46,161 bases of DNA from Methanobacterium sp. UBA176 (GTDB lineage Archaea > Methanobacteriota > Methanobacteria > Methanobacteriales > Methanobacteriaceae): assembly GCA_002505765.1 (NCBI GenBank), contig DAVZ01000036.1, forward strand, positions 1 through 46,161, in the 5' to 3' direction. Position numbers and translations under genes: made by a program. This document shows, in pieces, positions 1 through 8,784 of the stretch (its first letter is position 1; each line of letters opens with the position of its first letter). The notes under the pieces are model-generated. The model was given only the letters and a program-made list of their open reading frames with translations. It did no database searches and was not told the DNA's origin.

Positions 1-152
1 TTTTAACACCACTCCCTTTTAGGGTTTAAAATCCTCTAAGTGCAAAAGTTTTTAGACTATTAGCTCAATGAAGGCCTGTAAAATTTTTTTTTTGCCCATA
101 AATTCAAAGAATTTTAAAAGCTCTAATAATTGGATTTAATCCGCTTATCCAG

Positions 153-317
153 GATTTCTTAAAACCATAAGTTTAATAATTTACTATTAATTATATTTGT
201 ATCTTCTATACTTGCTTTGATTTCTTAAAACCATAAGTTTAATAATTTACTATTAATTATATTTGTATCTTCTATTACTTGCTTTGATTTCTTAAAACCA
301 TAAGTTTAATAATTTAT
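153..317. repeat. Tandem direct repeat, about 2.5 copies of a 66-bp unit
   Basis: A 66-bp unit beginning GATTTCTTAAAACCATAAG starts at 153, 219 and 286. The first two copies are essentially identical apart from one extra T near 275, and the third copy stops after about 31 bp at 317. There are no variable spacers, so this is not a CRISPR array. It ends about 40 bp before the likely TATA box of the SulP gene. It could be a replication-slippage repeat or a multi-copy regulator site, and the sequence does not decide between these. The stretch 1-152 shows nothing recognisable. Confidence 0.85.
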
Positions 318-404
318 GCACATGACCATAAAAATATTTCATAAAAAAAATCACATATAAAACATAACAACACATTTTTGACCCAAAGATAGGGACAGAA
401 AACC

Positions 405-2087
405 ATGAAACTATCATCCTTACTTCCAGTAACCGAATGGGCCCGATCTTATAATAAAGAATGGCTAAGGCCAGATATTATTGCCGGAATTACTGTGGGC
501 GCTTTTACAATACCAGAGGCCATGGCTTATGTTTCTCTTGCAGGTCTGCCACCTGAAATTGGGTTGTATTCAGCCATGGTAGCTCTGCTGATCTATCTGT
601 TTTTTGGAACTTCCAATCAACTATCCATGGGCCCTACTTCAACCCTTTCCATACTGGTTGGAGCTACACTCGGCCCTTTAATGGTGATAGATACCATCCA
701 GTATTTTATGATGGTATCCCTTGTGGCGGTTATGGCTGGCCTTTTAGCAATTATATCATGGGCTTTCAGGTTTGGGTTTATAATTAAATTCATTTCAAAA
801 ACTGTTTTAACCGGTTTTTTAGCTGGTATAGCATTATATATTGCTTCAGGTCAGCTCCCCCAATTATTTGGAATTCCTGGAACTCAGGGAAATTTTTTCG
901 AGCGCATCTATTACTTTTTGATTAATATTGATCAGACTAATTTGGCTACTCTTGCTATCGGTGCAGGGGGAATTCTTTTTTTATTCTTGGCCACAAAGAA
1001 GTTTCCCCGACTGCCCAATACCCTGTTTCTGGTTTTAGGATCAATCATACTGGTATCTTTCACTGATCTTGCTTCTTTAGGTGTGCAAATAGTTGGTTCT
1101 ATTCCTCAAGGATTACCTGCACTGATTATTCCTGATCCCACTTTAATAGATGTTAATATTTTGATTACCTTAGCTGTAACTGTTTTTCTTGTAAGTTATA
1201 TTGAAGGATATTTATTTGCATCCAAATTTGCCGCTATAAACAAGTATAAAATTGATAAAAACCAGGAATTACTTGCTTTAGGAGCATCTAATATTGCTGT
1301 AGGTCTTTTTCAGGGATTACCCATAGGGGGAGTTCCCTCAAGAACTGCTGTAAATAATGAAAGTGGTGCAAAAACACCTTTAGCTGGAGGAATATCTGGA
1401 TTGGTCATTTTACTGGTCCTTGTTTTTTTCACAGGTATCTTCTATAATTTACCTGAAACCATACTTGCTGCTATTGTACTGTTTGTTATAAAACGTCTGG
1501 TTGATATACCTCATTTTAGAAGTATCTATAGTTTCAGCAGGATTGAATTTGCCATTGCTTTCGTAACGCTATTATCTGTTCTGTTTTTTGGTGCATTGGA
1601 GGGAATAGTAATTGGTGTGATATTATCAGTATTGGGATTACTTAAAAACTTATATAACCCCCATATTGCAGTTTTAGGACGCATTCCAGGCACTAATCAA
1701 TACCTGGATGTTAAACGCCGCCCAGAAGGCGAAATAGCTCCCCATACCCTCCTTCTTAGGGTAGATGGATCTCAGATCTTCTTAAACACTGAAAGCATAA
1801 AAGACACCATTCTAAATCTGGTAGATAATGAATACAAAGACACCATGTTACTTGTTTTAGATTTTGAGTCCACACCTTTCATTGATTATTCGGGAATTGA
1901 AATGTTAGAAGAACTTAGTGACGAGTTGAAGCAGCGGAGCATTAAAGTGAAAGCAGCGAATATGTACGAACCTCTCAGAGATTCAATTAGAAATTCCAGG
2001 CTGGAGAAGGAAATTGTAGAAAGTAAATTCTGTTTAACCATTGACCAGTGCATCAGAAGATGGGAATCCGAAGAAAAAGAAAAATGA
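405..2087 (+). CDS. SulP-family anion permease with C-terminal STAS domain
   Basis: The 560-residue protein is an integral membrane SulP (SLC26-type) transporter, probably carrying sulfate, bicarbonate or a similar anion. The family signature PEAMAYVSLAGLPPEIGLY lies near residues 37-55, followed by about ten or more hydrophobic segments to about residue 420. The C-terminal cytoplasmic part (about 440-545) looks like a STAS domain, with the core LVLDFESTPFIDYSGIEML. Length is normal for the family. A TATA-like ATATAAA at about 354-361 precedes the ATG by about 45 bp. It stands alone, with a decayed membrane-protein gene downstream. The substrate cannot be read from the sequence. Sulfate uptake is only one possibility, since many methanogens in this order use sulfide, and bicarbonate is another. 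Confidence 0.9.
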   Translation: MKLSSLLPVTEWARSYNKEWLRPDIIAGITVGAFTIPEAMAYVSLAGLPPEIGLYSAMVALLIYLFFGTSNQLSMGPTSTLSILVGATLGPLMVIDTIQYFMMVSLVAVMAGLLAIISWAFRFGFIIKFISKTVLTGFLAGIALYIASGQLPQLFGIPGTQGNFFERIYYFLINIDQTNLATLAIGAGGILFLFLATKKFPRLPNTLFLVLGSIILVSFTDLASLGVQIVGSIPQGLPALIIPDPTLIDVNILITLAVTVFLVSYIEGYLFASKFAAINKYKIDKNQELLALGASNIAVGLFQGLPIGGVPSRTAVNNESGAKTPLAGGISGLVILLVLVFFTGIFYNLPETILAAIVLFVIKRLVDIPHFRSIYSFSRIEFAIAFVTLLSVLFFGALEGIVIGVILSVLGLLKNLYNPHIAVLGRIPGTNQYLDVKRRPEGEIAPHTLLLRVDGSQIFLNTESIKDTILNLVDNEYKDTMLLVLDFESTPFIDYSGIEMLEELSDELKQRSIKVKAANMYEPLRDSIRNSRLEKEIVESKFCLTIDQCIRRWESEEKEK

Positions 2088-2163
2088 TGGAACTTCTGTA
2101 CTCTTTTACAAAAACATTTATATAGCTAATATTATGTATCAATATGACCGATTATAAACAATA

Positions 2164-2846
2164 ATGGAACGAGAAAAGATTATATTGCTAATTGTTTATG
2201 CTCTATTAGGTTTTATAAGTTTTTAAGCCGTTATATTCCTCCCATTTTACTTTGGTAATAGCTGTAGGGCTGTTTTTCAGTTATTATACAATATATAAAG
2301 AAAGCTGGAATTCATTATTTTTACAAAATAAAATAAACTCAACTATAGTGGGGGGGGGGAATGGGAGCAGGTTTACTGGTTATTATTTATACGGTCATTG
2401 CTTTGAAAATTAATAGCCTGTACCACTATAAAACTACAATTATTGGTTGGAATGCCCATATTGCTCCTAATAATGTCCATTTCAAGAGTTCTTCTTTAGA
2501 GGATTCAAGAAGCCAAAAATACAGAATTTCACTGGGAAATGTCTGGTTTAAATTTAATTTACTTTTATTTACCCTATGGCATTTCTCCCATCATTGGAAG
2601 GGACATTAACTTCAATTTTACCTCTAAGTTTACCTTTAGGTGTCTTATCTACCTTTGTTTTGGGAATACTATTTGAATATACTTTCCAGCGTAAGAATAA
2701 CATTATTGATCCGTGGATATCCCACGCTTCAGGAGGTATCTGGCTTAATTTTAATTGGAGGAAAGTTTCTGGTTCTGTATGTTCCTGAAATAATATCAGA
2801 TTTTAGATTGATGAAAACTAAATCGAAAGCCAAATTGATTAAATAA
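2164..2846 (+). pseudogene. Decayed multi-pass membrane protein gene with a G10 tract
   Basis: Hydrophobic coding potential moves between the three forward frames. It opens with MEREKIILLIVYALLGFISF from 2164, then stops. It continues in another frame as a hydrophobic stretch ending KINSTIVGGG, crosses a run of ten G (2350-2359), then resumes as MGAGLLVIIYTVIALKIN. After further frame changes it reads LGVLSTFVLGILFEYTFQR (about 2636-2692) and ends GGKFLVLYVPEIISDFR, with a stop at 2846. No single frame is open throughout. The best reading is one former integral membrane protein of about 220 residues broken by at least three indels. The family is not recognised. The G10 tract is a potential slippage site, but phase variation alone cannot restore the frame because other breaks exist. 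Confidence 0.6.
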
Positions 2847-2968
2847 TAAACTACAGCTAATTTTTTAAAAGAATTCATTTTTTAAAGTTTTATTTAAGGA
2901 TTTCTATTTTTAATTAATGATAAAAAATAATAATAACTCTATTCAATAGGGATATGAGGGATTAATAC

Positions 2969-3667
2969 TTGAAATCCATAAAATCTATTTTATTTTTAAT
3001 TACAATAGTCAGTTTAGTTGGAGTAGCAGGCTGTATAAGCAATAATAACTATTCTAATGATACAAGCCCTCTTCCAGCTTACAATGAAACTTCAAATGCA
3101 CAAAATGATTTAAATAACTCCCCAAATTCAACCTATCCTAACTACGAGGCAAGTGGATACTGTTATCATGTTGTAGATGGAGATACAATCGACGTAAAGG
3201 GAATTGGAAGAATACGCTTTGTAGGTGTAAATGCGCCAGAAAGGGGTCAATCTGGGTATCAGGAAGCCAAAGATTATGTAGAAAGCATGTGCCTTGGAAA
3301 AACAGTCGGTTTAGATATTGACGATGCAAAACAACGCGATAAATATGGAAGAACTCTTGCTGTAATTTATGCAGGAAATACCAATGTAAATGCAGATCTT
3401 TTAAAATTAGAGTATGCAGAAGTCATGTATATTCCTCCCTCTGAATTTAATCCCTATTCATGGGTTGGTAATTATCAAAGTAAAAGCTCAAACAGCAATT
3501 CAGCAGGTGCAACTGGATATTATATTGGCAATAAGAATTCTAAAAAGTTCCATTTGCCTGACTGTCCTTCAGTTGCAAAAATGAGTGAAGCAAACAAGAT
3601 TCGTTTAAAATCAAAGCATGAAGCTGTAGATAAAGGATTTATCCCCTGTAAAAATTGTGATCCATGA
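2969..3667 (+). CDS. Secreted thermonuclease-family lipoprotein with C-terminal Cys/His motif
   Basis: The start is a TTG preceded by GAGG about 10 nt upstream. Residues 1-22 form a lipoprotein-type signal ending in a lipobox, LVGVAGC, so the mature protein is probably anchored outside the membrane. A low-complexity Asn/Ser/Pro linker leads to a staphylococcal-nuclease-like domain (about 65-160) with VVDGDTIDV, the RFVGVNAPE segment and QRDKYGR. These carry the usual catalytic Arg/Glu/Arg and calcium-binding acidic residues. The C-terminus (about 183-232) has YYIGNKNSKKFHLPDCPSV and later PCKNC, a small cysteine/histidine module often found after SNase domains. Role by family is extracellular nucleic acid degradation. 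It faces the DUF2119 gene tail to tail with a 9-bp gap. Confidence 0.88.
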   Translation: MKSIKSILFLITIVSLVGVAGCISNNNYSNDTSPLPAYNETSNAQNDLNNSPNSTYPNYEASGYCYHVVDGDTIDVKGIGRIRFVGVNAPERGQSGYQEAKDYVESMCLGKTVGLDIDDAKQRDKYGRTLAVIYAGNTNVNADLLKLEYAEVMYIPPSEFNPYSWVGNYQSKSSNSNSAGATGYYIGNKNSKKFHLPDCPSVAKMSEANKIRLKSKHEAVDKGFIPCKNCDP

Positions 3668-3676
3668 TTATGGCTT

Positions 3677-4288
3677 TTATAAGGGAGGATAACTGTCCCA
3701 GTAAAGCTCGATAGCGTATCTAGCTGCAGTTTCAACCTGTTCAGGATAATCAACCCTCAGCATATCCAGTAATTCGTGTTTATTCCCTGAACTTGCAACT
3801 GCCCTAATTACCTTTAAATAGACATCCGAAGCCTCTTTGGAGGCTTTACATGGAATTTCCAGAGTTATGCACACATCCCATTCATCAAAAAGAGAAGTTC
3901 TAATGTATGGAGATATTGAACCAATTAAAACTCCTGCTTCTAAATGTATAAGCGGCGGAATTCCCGTTCGCTCCTTTCTGTTTAAATCTGTGAGTTTTTC
4001 AAAACTGTTGGAGTTATAACAGTGCAGTTCAATGTACATTTCAGGCTTCAGGTCCCTGATAATCTTTACAATCTTTATACCGATATTTGAGGTATAATAA
4101 TGTCTGTCAAGTGTGCTGATATAGGGACTTTCATCGAAATTGTAAATATGAAGGATTCCATTTTTTACATCCCTATCAGAAATCTGAGAAAGGGCTTTTA
4201 TAGTTGTAAACCCTTCATGTCCATGTACTCCTCCAATAAAAAGGCGTTTTGGCCCATCTCCTTTTTTAATTTCTTTAAAATAGGTCAT
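3677..4288 (-). CDS. DUF2119-type small M14-like metal hydrolase, probable
   Basis: This 203-residue protein has no signal peptide or membrane segment and resembles the methanogen DUF2119 family as I recognise it. The layout recalls M14 carboxypeptidase/aspartoacylase enzymes. GGVHGHEG (about 19-26) supplies an H-x-x-E-type metal site, IELHCYN (about 86-92) supplies a third histidine, and TLEIPC could hold a catalytic glutamate. A substrate cannot be named. It lies 23 bp downstream of the SAH/SIH hydrolase gene on the same strand, so the two are probably co-transcribed. A second protein with the same HxxE...H...E layout, but secreted, lies at 13346-13999. Family assignment is moderately sure and enzymatic activity is inference. 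Confidence 0.7.
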   Translation of the reverse strand: MTYFKEIKKGDGPKRLFIGGVHGHEGFTTIKALSQISDRDVKNGILHIYNFDESPYISTLDRHYYTSNIGIKIVKIIRDLKPEMYIELHCYNSNSFEKLTDLNRKERTGIPPLIHLEAGVLIGSISPYIRTSLFDEWDVCITLEIPCKASKEASDVYLKVIRAVASSGNKHELLDMLRVDYPEQVETAARYAIELYWDSYPPL

Positions 4289-4311
4289 TTATGATCAAAT
4301 AAAATTTGGGA

Positions 4312-5562
4312 TCAGGTCCCTTCTTCCCAGTTTTTTAGATATTCAACCTGTCTCAGACTTAACTCATCGATTTCAATTTTCATTGCCTTTAATTTTAGTC
4401 TTGCCACCATATCATCGATTTCCTGAGAAACCTTATATACTTTATTATCTAATTTAGTTTTCAGTAAATCTTTAGCTGATAGCGCCTGCACTGCAAAGCT
4501 CATATCCATAATTTCTGCTGGATGTCCCTGTCCACGTTCACCTGCTAAATTCACCAGTCTTCCATCTGCAAGCAAGTAAAATGTTCGTCCATCTTCCATT
4601 ACAAAACCCTCAATGTCTGATTTAATCTGTTCGCGCTTAACAGACATTTTTTTAAGGTCTCCCTTGTTTATCTCCACATTAAAATGGCCTGCATTTGCAA
4701 GTATGCATCCATCTTTCATGACTTTGAAATGTTTTTTAGTAATAACATCAATATCTCCGGTAACCGTTAGAACCATGTCTGCATATTTAACAGCTTCTTC
4801 AGCTTTCATAACTCCATATCCGTCCATCCTTGCCTCTAATGCTCTTACAGGATCAACTTCAGTAATTATAACATTTGCACCAAGTCCATCCGCCCTCATG
4901 GCTATTCCACGGCCGCACCAGCCATACCCACAAACAGCAATTGTTTTACCGGCAATTAAGATATTTGTTGAGCCCATTATGGAATCAAAGGTTGATTGAC
5001 CAGTTCCATATCTGTTGTCAAATAAATATTTTGTGTAAGCATCGTTTACAGAAATTACAGGGAATTTCAGTGCTTTATCTTCTGCCATTGATTTCAGTCT
5101 GTGAACTCCTGTGGTTGTTTCTTCGCATGCACCCATTATGTTCTCTATGAGTTCTGGCCTTTCTTTGTGCACTAAAAATATCATGTCAGCTCCATCATCA
5201 ATTAAAATGTCAGGATTGTGATCCAGCACCCTGTGAATATTTTCGTAATATTCCTCTGTAGTTTCCTCTCTCCAGCCGTACATATTTAGACCCATTGATG
5301 CTCCAGCAGCCGTTGCATCGTCCTGGGTTGAAAGAGGGTTACACCCTGTCATCGCAACTTCTGCACCACCCTCAAGAAGAGTTAATCCCAGATTTATGGT
5401 TTTTGGTTCAAGATGAAGACATGAACCTATAGTAATCCCTTCTAATGGCCTTTTTTTCTTAAATTCAGCTTTTATATGCTCTAAAACTGGCATGTGCCTT
5501 TGTACCCAATCAACTTTTTTCCTACCTTCTTCAGCTAAGGACATATCCTTTACTTCACTCAT
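4312..5562 (-). CDS. ahcY: S-adenosylhomocysteine / S-inosylhomocysteine hydrolase
   Basis: The 416-residue NAD-dependent hydrolase cleaves the thioether by-product of SAM-dependent methylation to homocysteine and a nucleoside. The family pattern is clear: AMTGCNPLSTQDDA near residue 70, the DDGAD motif of the substrate domain near 120, and the Rossmann glycine motif VCGYGWCGRG near 210, followed by NAGHFNVEI near 290. Length matches the archaeal form. In methanogens such as Methanocaldococcus jannaschii the homologue acts on S-inosylhomocysteine after deamination of SAH, so the annotated substrate may be SIH rather than SAH. The sequence alone does not settle this. It is transcribed away from the leaderless-looking gene at 5736, with the DUF2119 gene downstream. 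Confidence 0.93.
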   Translation of the reverse strand: MSEVKDMSLAEEGRKKVDWVQRHMPVLEHIKAEFKKKRPLEGITIGSCLHLEPKTINLGLTLLEGGAEVAMTGCNPLSTQDDATAAGASMGLNMYGWREETTEEYYENIHRVLDHNPDILIDDGADMIFLVHKERPELIENIMGACEETTTGVHRLKSMAEDKALKFPVISVNDAYTKYLFDNRYGTGQSTFDSIMGSTNILIAGKTIAVCGYGWCGRGIAMRADGLGANVIITEVDPVRALEARMDGYGVMKAEEAVKYADMVLTVTGDIDVITKKHFKVMKDGCILANAGHFNVEINKGDLKKMSVKREQIKSDIEGFVMEDGRTFYLLADGRLVNLAGERGQGHPAEIMDMSFAVQALSAKDLLKTKLDNKVYKVSQEIDDMVARLKLKAMKIEIDELSLRQVEYLKNWEEGT

Positions 5563-5705
5563 TATTTCACCTGATTATTGTTAAAAATGATATGTAATTA
5601 AAATAGCATTTATAAAATTAAATTCTTTTGTTTAATATAGATTATGAAAAAAACTTAAAATCACAAAGTGGGAGTCACATTATTAAAGGTGTTATAAGCC
5701 AAGAA

Positions 5706-5714
5706 TTTATATAA
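5706..5714 (+). promoter_or_regulatory. TATA box of the gene at 5736, suggesting a leaderless transcript
   Basis: TTTATATAA lies 21-30 bp before the ATG at 5736. Archaeal transcription normally starts about 25 bp downstream of the TATA centre, which puts the start at or within a few bases of the ATG. No Shine-Dalgarno sequence is visible between them (the gap reads TATGGCTTCTAATCTGTAGTT plus or minus one base). Confidence 0.5.
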
Positions 5715-5735
5715 TATGGCTTCTAATCTGTAGTT

Positions 5736-6185
5736 ATGGATCGCACTGAAAGTTCTTATGAAAATCCTGAGTTCTATTACGCTGAGCTTGACGAATTATA
5801 TATAGATGAGGATGAAGTGGATATATCATCAGATTTTGAAGCGAGAGCCACTTTAGTTAAACTAAGGCGTTTAGAAAAAGATTTATTAAAATTAAAGCGT
5901 AAAATATCCACAGACATGAGAACTATAAGAAATATGTTCCTTGATGAATCAATAATAGAAGAGCCAAAAATTCTGGGATTGTTCAGTGTGAAAAAAAAGT
6001 TAACACCAACCCAGAAGAGGAAAAAACTGCTTTTAGAACGTGAAAAAGCCCTTAAACCCTATAAAGAGATTATAGAATTTATTGAAGAATATATAGAGCA
6101 GATAGAAGATTTAAGAAAATACATTAAAAATGAATCCCTGGAAACATTTGCGCCTTCTGAATATACCAGAGTAACTAAAAAATAG
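5736..6185 (+). CDS. Conserved-looking hypothetical coiled-coil protein
   Basis: I do not recognise this 149-residue protein. Its first 35 residues are very acidic and tyrosine-rich (ELDELYIDEDEVDISSDFEA). The remainder is highly charged and almost entirely helical in character, with leucine-spaced segments (LVKLRRLEKDLLKLKRKIS and IEFIEEYIEQIEDLRKYI) separated by a lysine-rich turn around 85-105. This suggests two antiparallel coiled-coil helices. There is no signal peptide or membrane segment. The TATA box sits so close to the ATG that the mRNA is probably leaderless. It converges on the CDC48 gene. Function cannot be assigned. Confidence 0.75.
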   Translation: MDRTESSYENPEFYYAELDELYIDEDEVDISSDFEARATLVKLRRLEKDLLKLKRKISTDMRTIRNMFLDESIIEEPKILGLFSVKKKLTPTQKRKKLLLEREKALKPYKEIIEFIEEYIEQIEDLRKYIKNESLETFAPSEYTRVTKK

Positions 6186-6238
6186 TAGGAAGCTCTGTGC
6201 TCCCTAAAACTTTCAGCTAAAACTAATAAATACCTTCA

Positions 6239-8425
6239 TTATCTGTAATGAGTTAAATCCACCTTTTCTTCTGTTTTAACCTTTCTCATTGCTTTTTTGA
6301 AATATTTCATCTCAACGTTTTCAGCTTTTATATTGTCTCTTAGTGTAAGCATGACTGCTTCGCGGCAGACTGCCTCAATATCGGCTCCGACATATCCTTC
6401 TGTATTTTTAGCCAGGTATTCTAAGTCCACGTCATCTGCAAGAGGCATTTTTCTGGTGTGAACCTTGAATATTTCAAGCCTTGCTTTTTCATCTGGATCA
6501 TCGACTTTAACGTGCCTGTCAAACCTTCCAGGTCTTACAAGTGCAGGGTCTATAATATCCACCCTGTTTGTGGCAGCTATAACAGCAACATCCTGCAGTT
6601 CTTCCATCCCATCAATTTCTGTTAAAAGCTGATTAACAACTCTCTGGGTGACTCCTGAATCAGTGCTTCCCCCACTTCTTGTGGATGCAATGGAGTCTAT
6701 TTCGTCAAAGAAGATCACTGTCGGTGCAGTTTGTCTTGCCTTTCTGAAAACTTCCCTTACACCTTTTTCAGATTCTCCAACCCATTTAGATAGTAATTCA
6801 GGTCCTTTTACTGCAATGAAGTTAGAATCACTTTCGTTGGCAACTGCCTTTGCAAGAAGGGTCTTACCAGTTCCAGGAGGACCGTAGATCAGGACTCCTT
6901 TTGGTGGGTTTATCCCGAATTTTTCAAAGTTTTCAGGGTATTTAAGCGGCCATTCCACTGCCTCCATCAGTTCCTGTTTTGCCTTTTCAAGTCCGCCAAT
7001 ATCGTCCCATTTAATGTCTGGAACCTGTACAAGAACTTCACGAAGTGCTGATGGCTGAATTTCTTTTAAAGCCTCTTTAAAATCTGATTTTTTAACTATT
7101 ATCTTTTGAAGGACTTCTTTAGGAATTTCTTCTTCATCGGACTTAATTTCTGGAAGAATTCTTCTTAAAACTCTCATTGCTGCTTCTTTAGCTAAAGATT
7201 CAAGGTCTGCACCTACAAATCCATGTGTAACCTCTGCCATTTCATCTAAATCTACATCTTCTTCAAGTGGCATTCCCCTTGTATGAATCTGGAGCACTTC
7301 TTTTCTTCCATCTTTATCAGGAACGCCTATTTCAATTTCTCTATCAAATCTTCCAGGTCTTCTTATAGCAGGGTCAAGGGCGTCAACTCTGTTGGTTGCA
7401 CCGATTACCATGACCTGTCCTCTGGCTTTTAGACCATCCATGAGAGTAAGTAGCTGTGCTACAGTTCTTCTTTCAGCTTCTCCTGTAACTTCTTCACGTT
7501 TAGGTGCAATCGCATCAATTTCATCTATAAATACTATTGATGGAGCGTTTTCTTCTGCTTCCTCGAATATCTCCCTGAGTCTTTCTTCAGACCCTCCAAC
7601 ATATTTACTCATGATTTCTGGACCGTTTATGGTTATGAAGTGTGCATCGCTTTCATTGGCAACCGCTTTGGCAAGTAATGTTTTACCTGTTCCTGGAGGT
7701 CCGTGCATTAATACACCTTTAGGAGGTGATATCCCAAGTCTTTCGAAGAGTTCTGGTCTTTTAAGCGGGATTTCTATCATTTCCCTTACTTTTTTCACTT
7801 CTTCTTTAAGACCGCCGATATCTTCGTAGGTTACATCTACAAATGTTTTAACGCCTTCAAGTTTAGAAACATCAACTGGATTTGGCTGAATTTCAACATC
7901 AGTCATTTGAGAGACTTTTACTATTCCTGCAGGCTTGGTTGATACTACAGCTAGTTTTAATTCTCCCATTGGAGCTACATCTCTAAAGAATTCGTCAAAT
8001 AAGCTTCCTCTCATTGATGTTGCTGGTTGTCTAAATCCAGATATAATTATATCGCCTTTAGAAAGAACCCTACCTGCAAAAGCTCCTCTTACATCACCTT
8101 GAACCATTATTTGCTGTTCAACTGGTGCTAAGACCACTTTCTGTGCTTCTTTAATGCTGGCCCGTCTTACTGTTACTTCTTCCCCGATTGAAGCTCCTGC
8201 ATTCTTTCTCATGTATCCATCAATTCTTATAATTCCTAAACCAATGTCTGATTGAGATGATGCAACTGTTGCTGCGGTTAATTTATTTCCTTCTATTTCT
8301 ATTGTGTCTCCGTCAACGAGATCCATTTGTTCCATGCACGCCGGGTCAATTCTTGCAATTGACCGTCCAACATCAGATTGTGAAAATGCTTCTGCTACTT
8401 TTAATTTCATTTCTTTATCAGTCAT
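6239..8425 (-). CDS. CDC48/VAT-type tandem AAA+ ATPase
   Basis: The archaeal p97/VAT homologue unfolds proteins for quality control and proteasome delivery. Residues 1-180 are the N-domain (double-psi barrel plus CDC48_2-like part). The D1 module follows, with GPPGTGKT, IVFIDEIDAIAPKR and an arginine-finger region. D2 repeats GPPGTGKT, VIFFDEIDSIAS and ATNRVDIIDPALVRPGRFDR. The C-terminal tail is short. I place the start at the ATG at 8425, not at the in-frame ATG at 8437, because GGGGG sits 5 nt before it as a strong ribosome binding site. The resulting protein is 728 residues, normal for the family. A good promoter lies about 110 bp upstream. It is transcribed alone and converges on the gene ending at 6185. 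Confidence 0.96.
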   Translation of the reverse strand: MTDKEMKLKVAEAFSQSDVGRSIARIDPACMEQMDLVDGDTIEIEGNKLTAATVASSQSDIGLGIIRIDGYMRKNAGASIGEEVTVRRASIKEAQKVVLAPVEQQIMVQGDVRGAFAGRVLSKGDIIISGFRQPATSMRGSLFDEFFRDVAPMGELKLAVVSTKPAGIVKVSQMTDVEIQPNPVDVSKLEGVKTFVDVTYEDIGGLKEEVKKVREMIEIPLKRPELFERLGISPPKGVLMHGPPGTGKTLLAKAVANESDAHFITINGPEIMSKYVGGSEERLREIFEEAEENAPSIVFIDEIDAIAPKREEVTGEAERRTVAQLLTLMDGLKARGQVMVIGATNRVDALDPAIRRPGRFDREIEIGVPDKDGRKEVLQIHTRGMPLEEDVDLDEMAEVTHGFVGADLESLAKEAAMRVLRRILPEIKSDEEEIPKEVLQKIIVKKSDFKEALKEIQPSALREVLVQVPDIKWDDIGGLEKAKQELMEAVEWPLKYPENFEKFGINPPKGVLIYGPPGTGKTLLAKAVANESDSNFIAVKGPELLSKWVGESEKGVREVFRKARQTAPTVIFFDEIDSIASTRSGGSTDSGVTQRVVNQLLTEIDGMEELQDVAVIAATNRVDIIDPALVRPGRFDRHVKVDDPDEKARLEIFKVHTRKMPLADDVDLEYLAKNTEGYVGADIEAVCREAVMLTLRDNIKAENVEMKYFKKAMRKVKTEEKVDLTHYR

Positions 8426-8535
8426 GTTTACCCCCATAAAATTTTGTTAAAATGATTAATTTGAGCTAAAAGTAATTTTTAATTGAAATTAAGTTTTAGT
8501 TAACTTATGTTACTATAATAAATTAGAAATTATAG

Positions 8536-8550
8536 TATATAAACATTTCG
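8536..8550 (-). promoter_or_regulatory. BRE/TATA promoter element of the CDC48 gene
   Basis: On the minus strand the sequence reads CGAAATGTTTATATA, a purine-rich BRE-like stretch directly followed by TTTATATA. Transcription would begin near 8510-8515, giving a 5' leader of about 85-90 nt before the ATG at 8425. The rest of the 8438-8784 interval is AT-rich, and no other gene or hairpin array is visible in it. Confidence 0.55.
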
Positions 8551-8784
8551 ATAGTTATATATTATATCAATATTATCCCGGTGAATATGTTATAATACTT
8601 TGTTAATAATGGTATATGTATTTAGCTAACTTTTTTGAAAATATTCGGATAAACTATTATTAATATGAGAAATAATGAGTTATATTTAATAAAAAAATAA
8701 ATAAAGATATTTAGCAAATTTTCTTTCTTTAAAAATCAATTTTAAATTAAATTTAACATATTTAATGGTTTATATACATAATTT

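Noticed and set aside
153..317. CRISPR array
   Set aside because: The units abut with no variable spacers of regular length, and no cas gene is nearby.
6648..7829. Long plus-strand open frames opposite CDC48
   Set aside because: They mirror the codon pattern of the strongly conserved CDC48 gene and have no start signals or family features of their own.
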